NCBI GenBank assembly: GCA_039091255.1
Contig: JAWCMQ010000001.1
Span: 1-64,000 of the forward strand
DNA: 64,000 nt
Reading direction: 5' to 3'
Origin: JAWCMQ01 sp039091255
GTDB lineage: Archaea > Aenigmatarchaeota > Aenigmatarchaeia > GW2011-AR5 > JACRAC01
Shown: piece after piece, positions 44,073-52,340 of the stretch
How positions within the stretch are numbered: position 1 is the stretch's first letter
How the letters are laid out: every line of letters starts with the position of its first letter
The notes under the pieces: model-generated
What the model was told of the DNA's origin: nothing
What the model saw: only the letters and a program-made list of their open reading frames with translations
The model's database searches: none
Translations under genes and position numbers: made by a program

Positions 44073-44948
44073 TCACGTCGCCAGCAGCTCAAGATACCTG
44101 TCGCCGCTGTCCGGCAATACAGTCACCACGCGCTTGTATTTCTTTGCGGCGGCCTGGGCCGCCAGTATGTTTGCCCCGGATGATATGCCGACGAGCATGC
44201 CGTGCTTTCGGGCCAGCTCTTTCGCCATGGCGATGGCATCGCCGCTTTTGATCGCCACGACTTCGTCGATGGCATAGCGGTGCTCCTGCACGAGCTTTGG
44301 CACGAAGCCCTCGCCGATGCCTTCGATTTTATGCAGACCAGGCTTGCCGCCCGACAGCACGGCGCATTCTGCGGGTTCGACGCCGATTATCCTCACGTTC
44401 GGGTTGATGCGCTCAAGCGCCTGCGCGACTCCGATGAGCGTGCCGCCCGTTCCTATCCCCGCGACGAACGCATCGACGTCCCCGTTCATCTGTTCGAGTA
44501 TCTCTTTTCCGAGCTCCTCGCGGTGGCATTTGATGTTGTCAGGATTCTCGAACTGCTTGGGCAGCCACGCGCTCGGGTTTTGCTCCGCAAGCGCCTCGTA
44601 TCGCTTGAGCGCGCCGGCCATGTCATCCTTGGCAGGCGTAAGCACGAGCTTCGCTCCGAACGCCGTCATCATCCGCTGCTTCACAGCGCTCATCGACTCA
44701 GGCATGACGGCCGTGAACTTGTATCCGCGCACCGCGGATATCATCGCAAAAGAAACGCCTGTATTGCCTGATGTCAGCTCAATTATGTCCGAGTTAGGCT
44801 TGAGCTCGCCCCTAGCTTCCGCGCGCCGGACCATGTGCCATGCCATGCGGTCCTTTATCGAGCCCGTCGGGTTCGCTGTTTCTAGCTTTGCCCACACGCT
44901 GCCGATGCGCACGAGCGGCGTGTTTCCGATTGCCTCGAGAATATTCAT
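44073..44948 (-). CDS. cysK: Cysteine synthase
   Basis: PLP enzyme forming cysteine from O-acetyl- or O-phosphoserine and sulfide. 291 residues: NPTGSIKDRMA (PLP lysine about 32), TSGNTGVS (about 59-66), GIGTGGTLIGVA (phosphate loop) and SSGAN near the end. Slightly shorter than bacterial CysK. Complete at both ends; the copy of its first bases after the N-run at 45045 is an artefact. Confidence 0.93.
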   Translation of the reverse strand: MNILEAIGNTPLVRIGSVWAKLETANPTGSIKDRMAWHMVRRAEARGELKPNSDIIELTSGNTGVSFAMISAVRGYKFTAVMPESMSAVKQRMMTAFGAKLVLTPAKDDMAGALKRYEALAEQNPSAWLPKQFENPDNIKCHREELGKEILEQMNGDVDAFVAGIGTGGTLIGVAQALERINPNVRIIGVEPAECAVLSGGKPGLHKIEGIGEGFVPKLVQEHRYAIDEVVAIKSGDAIAMAKELARKHGMLVGISSGANILAAQAAAKKYKRVVTVLPDSGDRYLELLAT

Positions 44949-45271
44949 GCTGCGCCCAGCAGATATGTTCCTGCCGTCCTCTTATATAATTTTCCTCAGA
45001 TTATCCGTTATGCGCTTCATGCGGCAGGAAATCAATGACGGCATNNNNNNNNNNNNNNNNNNNNNNNNNNNNNNNNNNNNNNNNNNNNNNNNNNNNNNNN
45101 NNNNNNNNNNNNNNNNNNNNNNNNNNNNNNNNNNNNNNNNAGCGGCGTGTTTCCGATTGCCTCGAGAATATTCATGCTGCGCCCAGCAGATATGTTCCTG
45201 CCGTCCTCTTATATAATTTTCCTCAGATTATCCGTTATGCGCTTCATGCGGCAGGAAATCAATGACGGCAT
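44914..45271. other. Assembly join: 131-bp duplication around an N-run
   Basis: Positions 44914-45044 and 45141-45271 are identical and separated by 96 N. This is the pattern of two contigs whose overlapping ends were not merged. The genome probably has one copy, so the cysK-HD intergenic region is shorter than shown. Confidence 0.9.
45208..45218 (+). promoter_or_regulatory. TATA promoter of HD hydrolase
   Basis: CTTATATAATT lies about 25 bases before ATG 45237, giving a leaderless start. Also present in the duplicated copy before the gap. Confidence 0.55.
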
Positions 45272-46694
45272 CGACCGCGCCTTCCCGCACGAGCCGATAG
45301 TCATCGAGCTTCTCGACACGCCCGAGGTCCAGCGCACTGAATACATAAACTCAACTGGCTTCACATATAAGGCGTTCCCGGGCTTGCATTATCCGAGAAA
45401 AACACACCTCATCGGCGCAGCGAAATGGGCGCAGCGTGCCTATAATGCCCTTCAGGCAAACGGCGCAGGGCTGCCTGAAACGCTCCACTACACGCTTCTC
45501 GCAGCCGCCGCCCTGCACGACATCGGCCACGGCCCCTTCTCTCACGCGCTTGAGGACCTCCTGAAAAGCATGGGAAAGGATTCCCACGAAGCCGTAGCCG
45601 CAAAAATAGTCCGCAACGAAATAAGCTTCGCCGACTACGTTTTGGGGCACCCTGCGATGCAGGGCGAGGCGGAATTCGTCAAGGCTGCGCTGGAGAACTA
45701 CAGGAACGCAAAGACAGTGCCGGCGATACTCAAGGAATACGGCGTGGATAACCGCATAGTCGCGGAGATATTGGAGGCGAAAAGCGCCAGCGAGCTTGGC
45801 GAGAATGCCTTCCTCAAGGAGCTGCTCGATGGCTCGCTTTTCGACATAGACAAGATGGATTACCTTCCGCGCGACAGCCGCGGCGCGAACACACTCCAGG
45901 GCGACGTCGACCCGTGGCGCCTTCTGAACGGCCTGCGGCTTGTCGAAGCCGACGGCGCCCGCCACCTTGCCATACCGGACACCGCACTGCGCGACCTTTG
46001 CATGTTTGTTGCGGCAAGGAAGTACATGTTCGCTGAAGTCTACACCCACAGGACCGTTTTGAAATACGAGGCCATGCTGATAGAAGCCGCGAAGCGGGCA
46101 AATGAGCACTTCGGCAAAAGTAGCATCGATATGAGCTTCCTCACAGACGACGAGCTGTTCGCCCACCTCACGCGCGCCAATCCCGTGTCAGCCGAGCTGG
46201 TGCATGCCATAAAGTACGGCCGCGAATTCCTCTGTGATGAGGCGTATAGCATAGAATCCAGCCACGTCTTCACAGGCGACGACCCGCGCATGCTCAAGCT
46301 GTGCGAGCTTTCAGCCGGCGCATCCGGCAGCGATGCCGAAGAGGCTGTGCGCAACCGGATACTTGCGCTTGTCAACGAAAGGCGCAAAGAGCGGGGTTCG
46401 CCTGCCGTGGAGCCGCACAAAGTGCTTGTCCGCATGCGCTACCCTTACAGAAGCCCGGAAGAATGGAAAGCGAAGCTGGACATGTACATCTACAGAAAAA
46501 AGGATCCGTCCACGCTTGCGCACCTGCGAGAAATCGTCGACGGCTGCGGCCCGTTGCGCGACAGCCGCGCCCGAGACGTTTATTATGAGCTCTGCAAGCC
46601 GCAGACATCGACTTACTGCTCTATTTTTGTAGCGCACGTTCCAGGACTCAAAGATGAAGCCAAAGCGGCCGCGCAAACGCTATTCGGGCTTTGA
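45237..46694 (+). CDS. HD-domain phosphohydrolase (SAMHD1-like)
   Basis: 485 residues. Metal-binding motif LHDIGHGPFSH and the downstream DIDKMDYLPRDS are typical of dNTPase/SAMHD1-type HD hydrolases. Upstream HYPRKTHLIGA is the first His/Asp segment. Cleaves phosphates from nucleotides or related substrates; specificity not visible. Start taken from the TATA position. Confidence 0.87.
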   Translation: MRFMRQEINDGIDRAFPHEPIVIELLDTPEVQRTEYINSTGFTYKAFPGLHYPRKTHLIGAAKWAQRAYNALQANGAGLPETLHYTLLAAAALHDIGHGPFSHALEDLLKSMGKDSHEAVAAKIVRNEISFADYVLGHPAMQGEAEFVKAALENYRNAKTVPAILKEYGVDNRIVAEILEAKSASELGENAFLKELLDGSLFDIDKMDYLPRDSRGANTLQGDVDPWRLLNGLRLVEADGARHLAIPDTALRDLCMFVAARKYMFAEVYTHRTVLKYEAMLIEAAKRANEHFGKSSIDMSFLTDDELFAHLTRANPVSAELVHAIKYGREFLCDEAYSIESSHVFTGDDPRMLKLCELSAGASGSDAEEAVRNRILALVNERRKERGSPAVEPHKVLVRMRYPYRSPEEWKAKLDMYIYRKKDPSTLAHLREIVDGCGPLRDSRARDVYYELCKPQTSTYCSIFVAHVPGLKDEAKAAAQTLFGL

Positions 46695-47450
46695 ATACAC
46701 GAGCCATATGTGCGCATAGCCCAACGGATAGCTTTCTGGAGAGCATGTTCCGAGCGTGCGATGCCAATTCTCTTTCACAATCTCGAAGTCGCGCTCGAAT
46801 GATGCGCCGCGCTGGCGCAGGCGCTTGCGGTATTCGCGCCGATGAAAAAGGAATCGTTTGATGCCAGGCCTCAGCGACTCGCGCTTATAGGCGTGGCAAG
46901 CGTAGAAGAGCCGCTCTTCGAGGAGCCTGAGCCCGAGCCCTCCCAGCTGCCGCTTGTTCTCGGTGAACCGCTTCACCCCGCTGTAGTCCTCGTGCAGCAC
47001 ACCCTTGAAGACATCGGCCCATTTTGGCGCAGCGTTGCCGTCGTAAGAGCCGATGCCTTCGTACACCAGCACCCCACCGGGCTTAAGGCAAGGCACTAGC
47101 TTTTCCCAGTCGCCGGCGGTTCGCAGCCGCAAAATGGCCACCATGCCCTCATCCTTAACCTTCATGTTGTCTGCGACTTCAAAGCGTATGTTTTTCAGGT
47201 CGCTGTAATCCTTCGAGTGCTTTGCCCTTTCCGCTTCTCCGATTGCCTTCGCGCTTATGTCTATGCACCGGTACGATAGCTGCGGCGTCGCGCGGGCAAG
47301 CTGCAGCTCGACTGAACCGTTTCCGCAGCCCAAGCTCAGCACTTCACCATGCGGCATGTCCCGCAGATATCGCAATATCATTGCCGGCCTCTCATCCGAC
47401 CTGTAAGGCTCTCCCGCAACGACTCCAAGTAGGGGTCTCGTAGCTGGCAT
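46680..47450 (-). CDS. SAM-dependent methyltransferase
   Basis: 256 residues with VLSLGCGNGSVELQLA (SAM motif I), RCIDISAKAIGEAE (motif II) and LKPGGVLVYEG. Class I Rossmann methyltransferase of unknown substrate, with a strongly basic C-terminal part. Start 47450 (MPATRP); a longer frame reaches 47489. Overlaps the HD gene end by 15 bases. Confidence 0.78.
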   Translation of the reverse strand: MPATRPLLGVVAGEPYRSDERPAMILRYLRDMPHGEVLSLGCGNGSVELQLARATPQLSYRCIDISAKAIGEAERAKHSKDYSDLKNIRFEVADNMKVKDEGMVAILRLRTAGDWEKLVPCLKPGGVLVYEGIGSYDGNAAPKWADVFKGVLHEDYSGVKRFTENKRQLGGLGLRLLEERLFYACHAYKRESLRPGIKRFLFHRREYRKRLRQRGASFERDFEIVKENWHRTLGTCSPESYPLGYAHIWLVYSKPE

Positions 47451-47528
47451 GACGATGCTTGCGAAGCAAAAATTTCTTAAAGCGCGCAAAACGAGGCGAT
47501 TTTAATCGTTTGCGCTCGCAGTAAGTTT

Positions 47529-48866
47529 ATGGTCCGGATTATCGAGGGGTTGAAAGCCGCCGCGATTTCCGCGGCTCTTGCGATCGCAGCCCGCGCGCAG
47601 CAGGATGAAGAATCCAGAGAATCGATTTATCGCGGCAAGGCTCAAGTCGCAAATCTCATCGGCGACGAAAATCATTACCACACCATCGGCGGTGAGGCGT
47701 CCTCTGGCAGGAAGGGCTATTTTGCCTCACTCAAGTCCACCGCGCCATCCGACTGGTTCGCGGGCTTTTCCAAACGCAGAGAGGAGCAGAAATATTTTAT
47801 AGAAGAAGCGGATGATGATGACCCGCTGGATCCTTCGGATGACATATTGTATCAGCTGAATGCCAGGGTGGGCAGCAAGAGCCGCGTGTATGGGGCGAGG
47901 CTGAGCAGCCCGATCATATGGGACGGCCTGGCCGTGCATGCCGGCTACTGGAAAAAAGCAGAGTCGCTATTCGCGTTCGAGGAGGAGATTGACTGGTACG
48001 GCGGCGAGCTCATCGACATCGATCGGGAAACGGAAACTATGGACGCAGAGATGCAAAGGTTTGATTTCGACGTTTCGAAGGCGTTTCGGGTCGGTGATGG
48101 AAGCCTCGACCTGCTTGCAGGTGTGTCATGCACGAAGGGGAAGAAAAGATCGCTCGAGTATGAGTATTTCGAGAGCGGCGGATTTTGGGTTGAGGATATG
48201 CATTTGGATAAGGATAGGTTTAACGGCATCAAATTCACCGCTGGCGGCGCTGTGGACATCGCGAAAGGCATGCACATCGTCCTCCAGGGCTCCTCGGAAA
48301 CGCTCGACAAAAAGAGAGTAAATGAGGTGCAGGCCCTGCTGCAATTCAAGCTGCTAGGGCTGTACATTGCGCCTGCAGGAACATTCCGCAATGATTACGC
48401 GGATGCCAGGCTGCGCATTGCTTACCTGCCAAGCGGAAATGGCAAAGCGCTCAGAAATTACGACTGGCAGGCCGCCAAGAACACGCGCATACCGGAAGGC
48501 CCAAGAAAATTTGCGGACGAGGTGAATGCCCTTCAGAGAGACTGCGATGCGGGAACATTCTTAATGTTCGAGCCGTCAGCAGCCCGCTCGAGCGAGACAG
48601 ACCTCACGTATGATGGCGGAGCATCGCTCTCGTATAGCCAGCGCATAGGCGAAAGCGTGAGGGTGAAGGCAGGCCTTTACGGGGGCATGCGGGTGACTGA
48701 ACTGGAAGACGAAAGGTTCAAGGACCGCATTTACAAGGCAGATGCTCAGCTCGACATCGGCTTCGGAAAAAGAGGCGGACTCATGCTGGAAGGCGCAGCC
48801 GAAGTCACTGACGGCGACAGCGGGAAGCAGAAGACGTTCATTCTTGGCGTCGTCGGAAGATACTGA
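47529..48866 (+). CDS. Exported beta-strand-rich, barrel-like protein
   Basis: 445 residues: signal peptide (VRIIEGLKAAAISAALAIAARA), then more than ten alternating amphipathic strands with short turns, ending FILGVVGRY with an aromatic last residue. No membrane helix. The look is that of an outer-membrane beta-barrel or a large beta-sandwich surface protein. Archaea rarely have an outer membrane, so the barrel idea is inference. Confidence 0.6.
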   Translation: MVRIIEGLKAAAISAALAIAARAQQDEESRESIYRGKAQVANLIGDENHYHTIGGEASSGRKGYFASLKSTAPSDWFAGFSKRREEQKYFIEEADDDDPLDPSDDILYQLNARVGSKSRVYGARLSSPIIWDGLAVHAGYWKKAESLFAFEEEIDWYGGELIDIDRETETMDAEMQRFDFDVSKAFRVGDGSLDLLAGVSCTKGKKRSLEYEYFESGGFWVEDMHLDKDRFNGIKFTAGGAVDIAKGMHIVLQGSSETLDKKRVNEVQALLQFKLLGLYIAPAGTFRNDYADARLRIAYLPSGNGKALRNYDWQAAKNTRIPEGPRKFADEVNALQRDCDAGTFLMFEPSAARSSETDLTYDGGASLSYSQRIGESVRVKAGLYGGMRVTELEDERFKDRIYKADAQLDIGFGKRGGLMLEGAAEVTDGDSGKQKTFILGVVGRY

Positions 48867-48947
48867 GCGGTGACTGCTCGCAAATGAGCGCATGGCGAAG
48901 GCGCAATTTTATAAATTTCAACGCAACAATAACGTCAAGGAACCATA

Positions 48948-49535
48948 ATGGCCGAAGACACGGAATCGCGGCTCAAAGAGATTGATGCTCGGTTGAGCAC
49001 GATAATCCAGCCCGAGTTGAGAAAGGTCGCGGAAGCCTACATCGCGCACATCGATGCCTATGCCCGTGAAGCGGCTGGAAAGCGCGAAATCGCGCTCAAA
49101 GATGAGAGCCGCGGGAAGTTCTTGGACTTCCGCAAAGAGCTGTCAAACGGCAAGCAGAAAGAAGTGACGTACGCCGGCGAGTGGCTGGACGGCTTTCTTC
49201 GCTCACGCGAGCTTGCGACAGCCTACCTTCTGATGCCGAAAGTCGTAGACGCCCTTATGGAAGTTCTGCGCGAGAGGCACGGGGAAGCAGAAAACCGCAA
49301 GCACCTTGATCGCAACGCTTCNNNNNNNNNNNNNNNNNNNNNNNNNNNNNNNNNNNNNNNNNNNNNNNNNNNNNNNNNNNNNNNNNNNNNNNNNNNNNNN
49401 NNNNNNNNNNNNNNNNNNNNACTGTCCTTGATTTTTGGAGCCAAAAAAGAATACTGGCTTCAGCAGACGTACGTGCCAGGCATGCAATCGCCTTTTGACA
49501 CGCCTTATGTCCTTCTGAAGCGCGTGGAGGGCTGA
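48948..49535 (+). CDS. Hypothetical protein (split by N-run)
   Basis: About 195 residues including a run of 99 N at 49322-49420. The N-terminus is helical and charged (ESRLKEIDARLSTIIQPELRK). The end is LSLIFGAKKEYWLQQTYVPG. Frame before and after the gap matches if the gap is 99 bases. Family not recognised. Confidence 0.5.
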   Translation: MAEDTESRLKEIDARLSTIIQPELRKVAEAYIAHIDAYAREAAGKREIALKDESRGKFLDFRKELSNGKQKEVTYAGEWLDGFLRSRELATAYLLMPKVVDALMEVLRERHGEAENRKHLDRNAXXXXXXXXXXXXXXXXXXXXXXXXXXXXXXXXXXLSLIFGAKKEYWLQQTYVPGMQSPFDTPYVLLKRVEG

Positions 49536-49552
49536 GCCGCCAGCCGCGCAGC

Positions 49553-50806
49553 TCACACCTCGCCTGTGAGCGCCTTGAAGCGCGCAGCCATCTCAGCATC
49601 TTGCAAAGAACCCAATCTCGAAAGCAGCGCCTTGTGGCATTCCAGCATGCGGCTGCTGCTCTTCATGATGGCTTTCATGAATGAGCGATAGCACTCCTCG
49701 CGCATCTTGAGCATTCTCTTGGGCTCTTTCACGCTTGCTCTGTCCCTGACATAAGCATACGCCAGCGGAAACGTTATCGTGTAGTCGCCCCACACGTCTG
49801 CCTTGTCGCTCATCGAGGCATCAGGGTATTTGCCCCACGTGTGCGCCTCCTTGAACGTCGAGCCCGACAAGGCGCCGGCGCGCTCGTCCGCCGTCGAGAA
49901 CTTGATGCCCCCGCCTTCACTGCCCTTGAATCGCATGTAATATATTTCGCTCGCCGTAGGCGCAAGCGTTTGGATTAAGTTCCTCGGTCCGCCCTCGCCG
50001 ACAAAAATGTTGAACTGCGGCTGCATGCGCATCACGTAGGCCGTCGCTTCGTTTAAGTCCAGCGGTGCGCTGAGGCGGATTTTGCGGCCCGTTGCTTCCC
50101 AAAGCGCGAGTCCCATGCCGAGAGAGCTGTTGTGGTGCGAGTCCAGGTAGACAGGCACATCGCATTCAGCGGCGGCGATGACAAACGAGCCTTCCTTGTC
50201 CTTCACCCGCTTGTCCTCAAGCATAGCCTTTCCGAGCGCGTTAAGGAACGTCGCGGATGAATAGAACTCGGCGCCTCTGAGCATCTTTTCGACTTTGGGA
50301 AAGAGCGTCTGCAGTATCGCATCCTGCATGCAGAGCGTTTCCTTGTTCCTGATGTATATGTCATATATCCTCGTCGTGCCGTCCCGCGCGGCATCCTCGT
50401 CATCTATGTCAGGCGCACCCTGCCGCACAGGCAGCCCGTATGCGAAATGAAGGTCGTGATAGACATTTGCCCCTGTCGAGCAGACCGCATCGATGTGGCC
50501 GTTTCGTATTGCCTGAGCGAAAATCCCGCCGAGCCCTGCCGGCGTTGCGGCGCCCGACACGCCAAGCCAGATGCATTTGCCATCCCGGACAGCATCCGCC
50601 CAGAGCTTTGCGGCCTTAGCAAGGTTCCTTCCCTGGTAAGAGCCGTTGGCATAGACGTCTTCGACAAGCTCGGCTGCGGTCATGTCAGGCCTTATCTTCA
50701 GCGGCACGATAGCCTTTGCGCGCCCCATGTACCTGCTCCCGCCGATAGGGTCTTTGGAGCCGGCGGCATGCTTGCGGTATCCTGGCTCGCGCTGTTTTGC
50801 GTGCAT
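49553..50806 (-). CDS. Deoxyhypusine synthase-like protein
   Basis: Homologue of the NAD-dependent enzyme that modifies a lysine in aIF5A using spermidine. 417 residues, longer than the about 310-340 of typical archaeal DHS. Visible: WLGVSGAATPAGLGGI, CSTGANVYHDLHFA, GGGPRN-like VGEGGPRNLIQ, and the active lysine segment EAHTWGKYP. A TATA box at about 50830-50839 supports the start. Some archaeal homologues act as agmatine/homospermidine enzymes, so substrate is open. Confidence 0.8.
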   Translation of the reverse strand: MHAKQREPGYRKHAAGSKDPIGGSRYMGRAKAIVPLKIRPDMTAAELVEDVYANGSYQGRNLAKAAKLWADAVRDGKCIWLGVSGAATPAGLGGIFAQAIRNGHIDAVCSTGANVYHDLHFAYGLPVRQGAPDIDDEDAARDGTTRIYDIYIRNKETLCMQDAILQTLFPKVEKMLRGAEFYSSATFLNALGKAMLEDKRVKDKEGSFVIAAAECDVPVYLDSHHNSSLGMGLALWEATGRKIRLSAPLDLNEATAYVMRMQPQFNIFVGEGGPRNLIQTLAPTASEIYYMRFKGSEGGGIKFSTADERAGALSGSTFKEAHTWGKYPDASMSDKADVWGDYTITFPLAYAYVRDRASVKEPKRMLKMREECYRSFMKAIMKSSSRMLECHKALLSRLGSLQDAEMAARFKALTGEV

Positions 50807-50896
50807 GCATAAGGGAATGCGCGCATCGTTTTAAGCCCTGCGCTTCTGCGGAAAGCTCGCGCTGGTTAAATATTTTGCGCTCGTCCACTTTCTCCT

Positions 50897-51032
50897 ATGC
50901 CGCGCAAATCAGAGCATCACAACGTGCTTTGACGGCATGCCCGACGTCACAGCCGTGACAAAAACGCTCGAGCGCTACGCCTGGGACATCGACGCCGAAA
51001 CGGGCAGCGTCAGGGAGATAGTGAAGGAGTAA
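50897..51032 (+). CDS. Short gene with possible +1 frameshift at CTTTGA
   Basis: A TATA box (GGTTAAATATT, 50864-50874) points to ATG 50897, whose frame ends after 11 codons at CTT-TGA (50927-50932). Shifting +1 at CTTTGAC continues as DGMPDVTAVTKTLERY and reaches TAA at 51030-51032. The same CTT TGA C is the slippery site in bacterial prfB. Alternatively a 31-codon gene starts at ATG 50937, or this is a broken remnant. Confidence 0.3.
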
Positions 51033-51085
51033 GCGCTACGCTTCCCTCGTTCCGAGCTGCAGAACCGCCCGCGCAGCCGCCAAAT

Positions 51086-51094
51086 CTTAAATAT
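51086..51094 (+). promoter_or_regulatory. TATA promoter
   Basis: CTTAAATAT about 25 bases before the ATG at 51116. Confidence 0.5.
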
Positions 51095-51115
51095 CTCCCC
51101 CGCCATTTTATCGCC

Positions 51116-51307
51116 ATGGCCCAAAAACCGCCATCCAAATCGGCAAAACCGTCCAGCTCATCTAACTCGTCCAAGCCGTTCTACTTTTCCTGCCTGCTCA
51201 CAGGCGGCCTCGACGGCAATCCCGCCCGCCCTCGCGCCCGCCCGCAACCGGCAGAATCCAGCAAGCGGGCCATCGAGCGCCTGAGGAAGCAAGGGGCGGT
51301 GGTGTAG
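51116..51307 (+). CDS. Small Ser/Pro-rich protein
   Basis: 63 residues, Ser/Lys/Pro-rich and basic, with no recognised fold and probably disordered. The clear TATA box in front suggests it is expressed. Function unknown. Confidence 0.4.
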   Translation: MAQKPPSKSAKPSSSSNSSKPFYFSCLLTGGLDGNPARPRARPQPAESSKRAIERLRKQGAVV

Positions 51308-51368
51308 GGGGAGCAATAAGGCGAAGCGATTCGCAAGCTCATCGCTTCTTGAGAGAAGTCGTGTTAGA

Positions 51369-51388
51369 TTTTTCCGCCAGCGCTTTTT
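51369..51388 (+). repeat. 20-bp repeat, copy 1
   Basis: TTTTTCCGCCAGCGCTTTTT. An exact second copy lies at 51569-51588 inside the second intron of tRNA-Ala, 200 bp away in the same orientation. The spacer between 51308 and 51436 holds other T-run plus GCGCTTTT fragments. Confidence 0.8.
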
Positions 51389-51450
51389 CGCAGAAGCTGA
51401 CAGCTCTTTTTCCGCAAGCGCTTTTGCGCTCGCGTTTTCTTTGGGAAATA

Positions 51451-51483
51451 CAAATACCTTTCTTTCCTAAAGAAAGGGATTTG
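51451..51483 (+). repeat. Hairpin element copy 2 (tRNA-Ala 3' flank)
   Basis: CAAA-n2-CCTTTCTTT-cct-AAAGAAAGG-n2-TTTG, 33 nt, the same layout as at 32746-32778 with compensating changes in the stem. It begins four bases beyond the tRNA 3' end, where it could end transcription of the tRNA on the minus strand. Confidence 0.75.
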
Positions 51484-51522
51484 TTATGGACCGGTCGGGA
51501 TTCGAACCCGAAGCCTCTTGCT

Positions 51523-51606
51523 GTTTCTAGACCCTTTTGCATCTCGTAGGCGGAAACAGGCATGCTCCTTTTTCCGCCAGCGCTTTTTGCCTCAGCAAAA
51601 GGGCTG
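51523..51606 (-). other. tRNA-Ala intron 2 (84 nt, position 37/38)
   Basis: Inner helix CCCTTTTGC/GCAAAAGGG joins the two ends. The bulge-helix-bulge is relaxed (only about three pairs, TTC/GAA, in the central helix). An internal hairpin GGCGGAAA/TTTCCGCC and the exact 20-bp repeat lie inside. Confidence 0.8.
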
Positions 51607-51624
51607 TGCGAAGCAAGCGATCTT

Positions 51625-51731
51625 TTCAACCCAAGCGCGGCGACTCTTCCGAACGCTTCCGCGCTCGGCTAGTTCGCTAATGCTCAGCTTTGCGCTGCTC
51701 GCTGAGCTTAAGCTCACACGCTGCGCTTGGA
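51625..51731 (-). other. tRNA-Ala intron 1 (107 nt, D-loop)
   Basis: Canonical bulge-helix-bulge: inner helix CCAAGCGC/GCGCTTGG, bulge GGT, central helix CAAC/GTTG, bulge AAA. Cutting GG|T and AA|A restores G18-G19 and A21 in the D-loop. Non-canonical position. Confidence 0.85.
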
Positions 51732-51806
51732 CCGTTGATCTACCGGCCCCTGATGAAAATATGCTTCGTTTTCAACAGATTTATAAAGAAGAGATTAAAA
51801 ACAACC

Positions 51807-52292
51807 CTATACAAAAGGGCGAAATTTTCTCGTTTTATCGATTTTCGCTTGCATTCTGTATTCCTTTTCTTCAAACCCTAAGTTTTTGTAAGTCTTATAT
51901 GCAGCGATGTTTTTTACATTCACTAAAACTTCTACGATGATGCAATTCTTGCTTTTAAAGAACTCCAATAAGCTTTTTACTAGTCGCGTTCCTATCCCTT
52001 TTCGTCTATGTCGTATCGAGACAACTAATTCTTGTATCTTGCCGATGTTGTATTTGTTCAATCGTTCAACGTAACCCCACACATAACCGACAATCTCGTC
52101 GTTATCTTCAGCAACAAGGATCAGGTTCTTTGAATCTTTCATAGCTGCAAGCTGAAAATTTCTTTTAATTTTCCACCACTTCTCAGAAACCATATAAAAA
52201 TTTCTATCGAACTTTCTGTGATACGTTGTAGATTCTTTGTCCAGTTCTTGTATAGCTTCAATATCGGTACTGACAGCCGGGCGTATAAACAT
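51807..52292 (-). CDS. GNAT N-acetyltransferase
   Basis: 161 residues with the acetyl-CoA segment ELVVSIRHRRKGIGTRLVKSLLE (Q/RxxGxG/A) and AAYKTYKNLGFEEKEY. Close in layout to RimI-type protein acetyltransferases; substrate unknown. Markedly A+T-rich compared with the genes before 51 kb, so it belongs to the acquired island. A TATA box at about 52313-52322 supports ATG 52292. Confidence 0.85.
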   Translation of the reverse strand: MFIRPAVSTDIEAIQELDKESTTYHRKFDRNFYMVSEKWWKIKRNFQLAAMKDSKNLILVAEDNDEIVGYVWGYVERLNKYNIGKIQELVVSIRHRRKGIGTRLVKSLLEFFKSKNCIIVEVLVNVKNIAAYKTYKNLGFEEKEYRMQAKIDKTRKFRPFV

Positions 52293-52340
52293 GATATTCC
52301 TAAGAATAACCGTGTTTAAAAAAGGAAACCTCAAGCCGCC

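Larger units (their letters stand above)
51487..51749 (-). tRNA. tRNA-Ala (CGC) with two introns
   Basis: Acceptor stem GGGCCGG/CCGGTCC contains G3-U70, the alanine identity pair, followed by A73. T-arm TCGGG-TTCGAAT-CCCGA. The D-stem halves GATC/GATC and the anticodon stem CTTGC/GCAAG only meet after removal of two introns (51731-51625 and 51606-51523 on the minus strand), giving a 72-nt tRNA with loop TT-CGC-A-A and D-loop AACGGAA. A TATA box lies at about 51779-51788. Confidence 0.9.

Noticed and set aside
45141..45175. Second start of cysK
   Set aside because: Exact duplicate of the bases before the N-run; an assembly overlap.
51518..51940. Plus-strand reading frame of 140 codons over tRNA-Ala
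   Set aside because: It is antisense to tRNA-Ala and the GNAT gene; a shadow frame.
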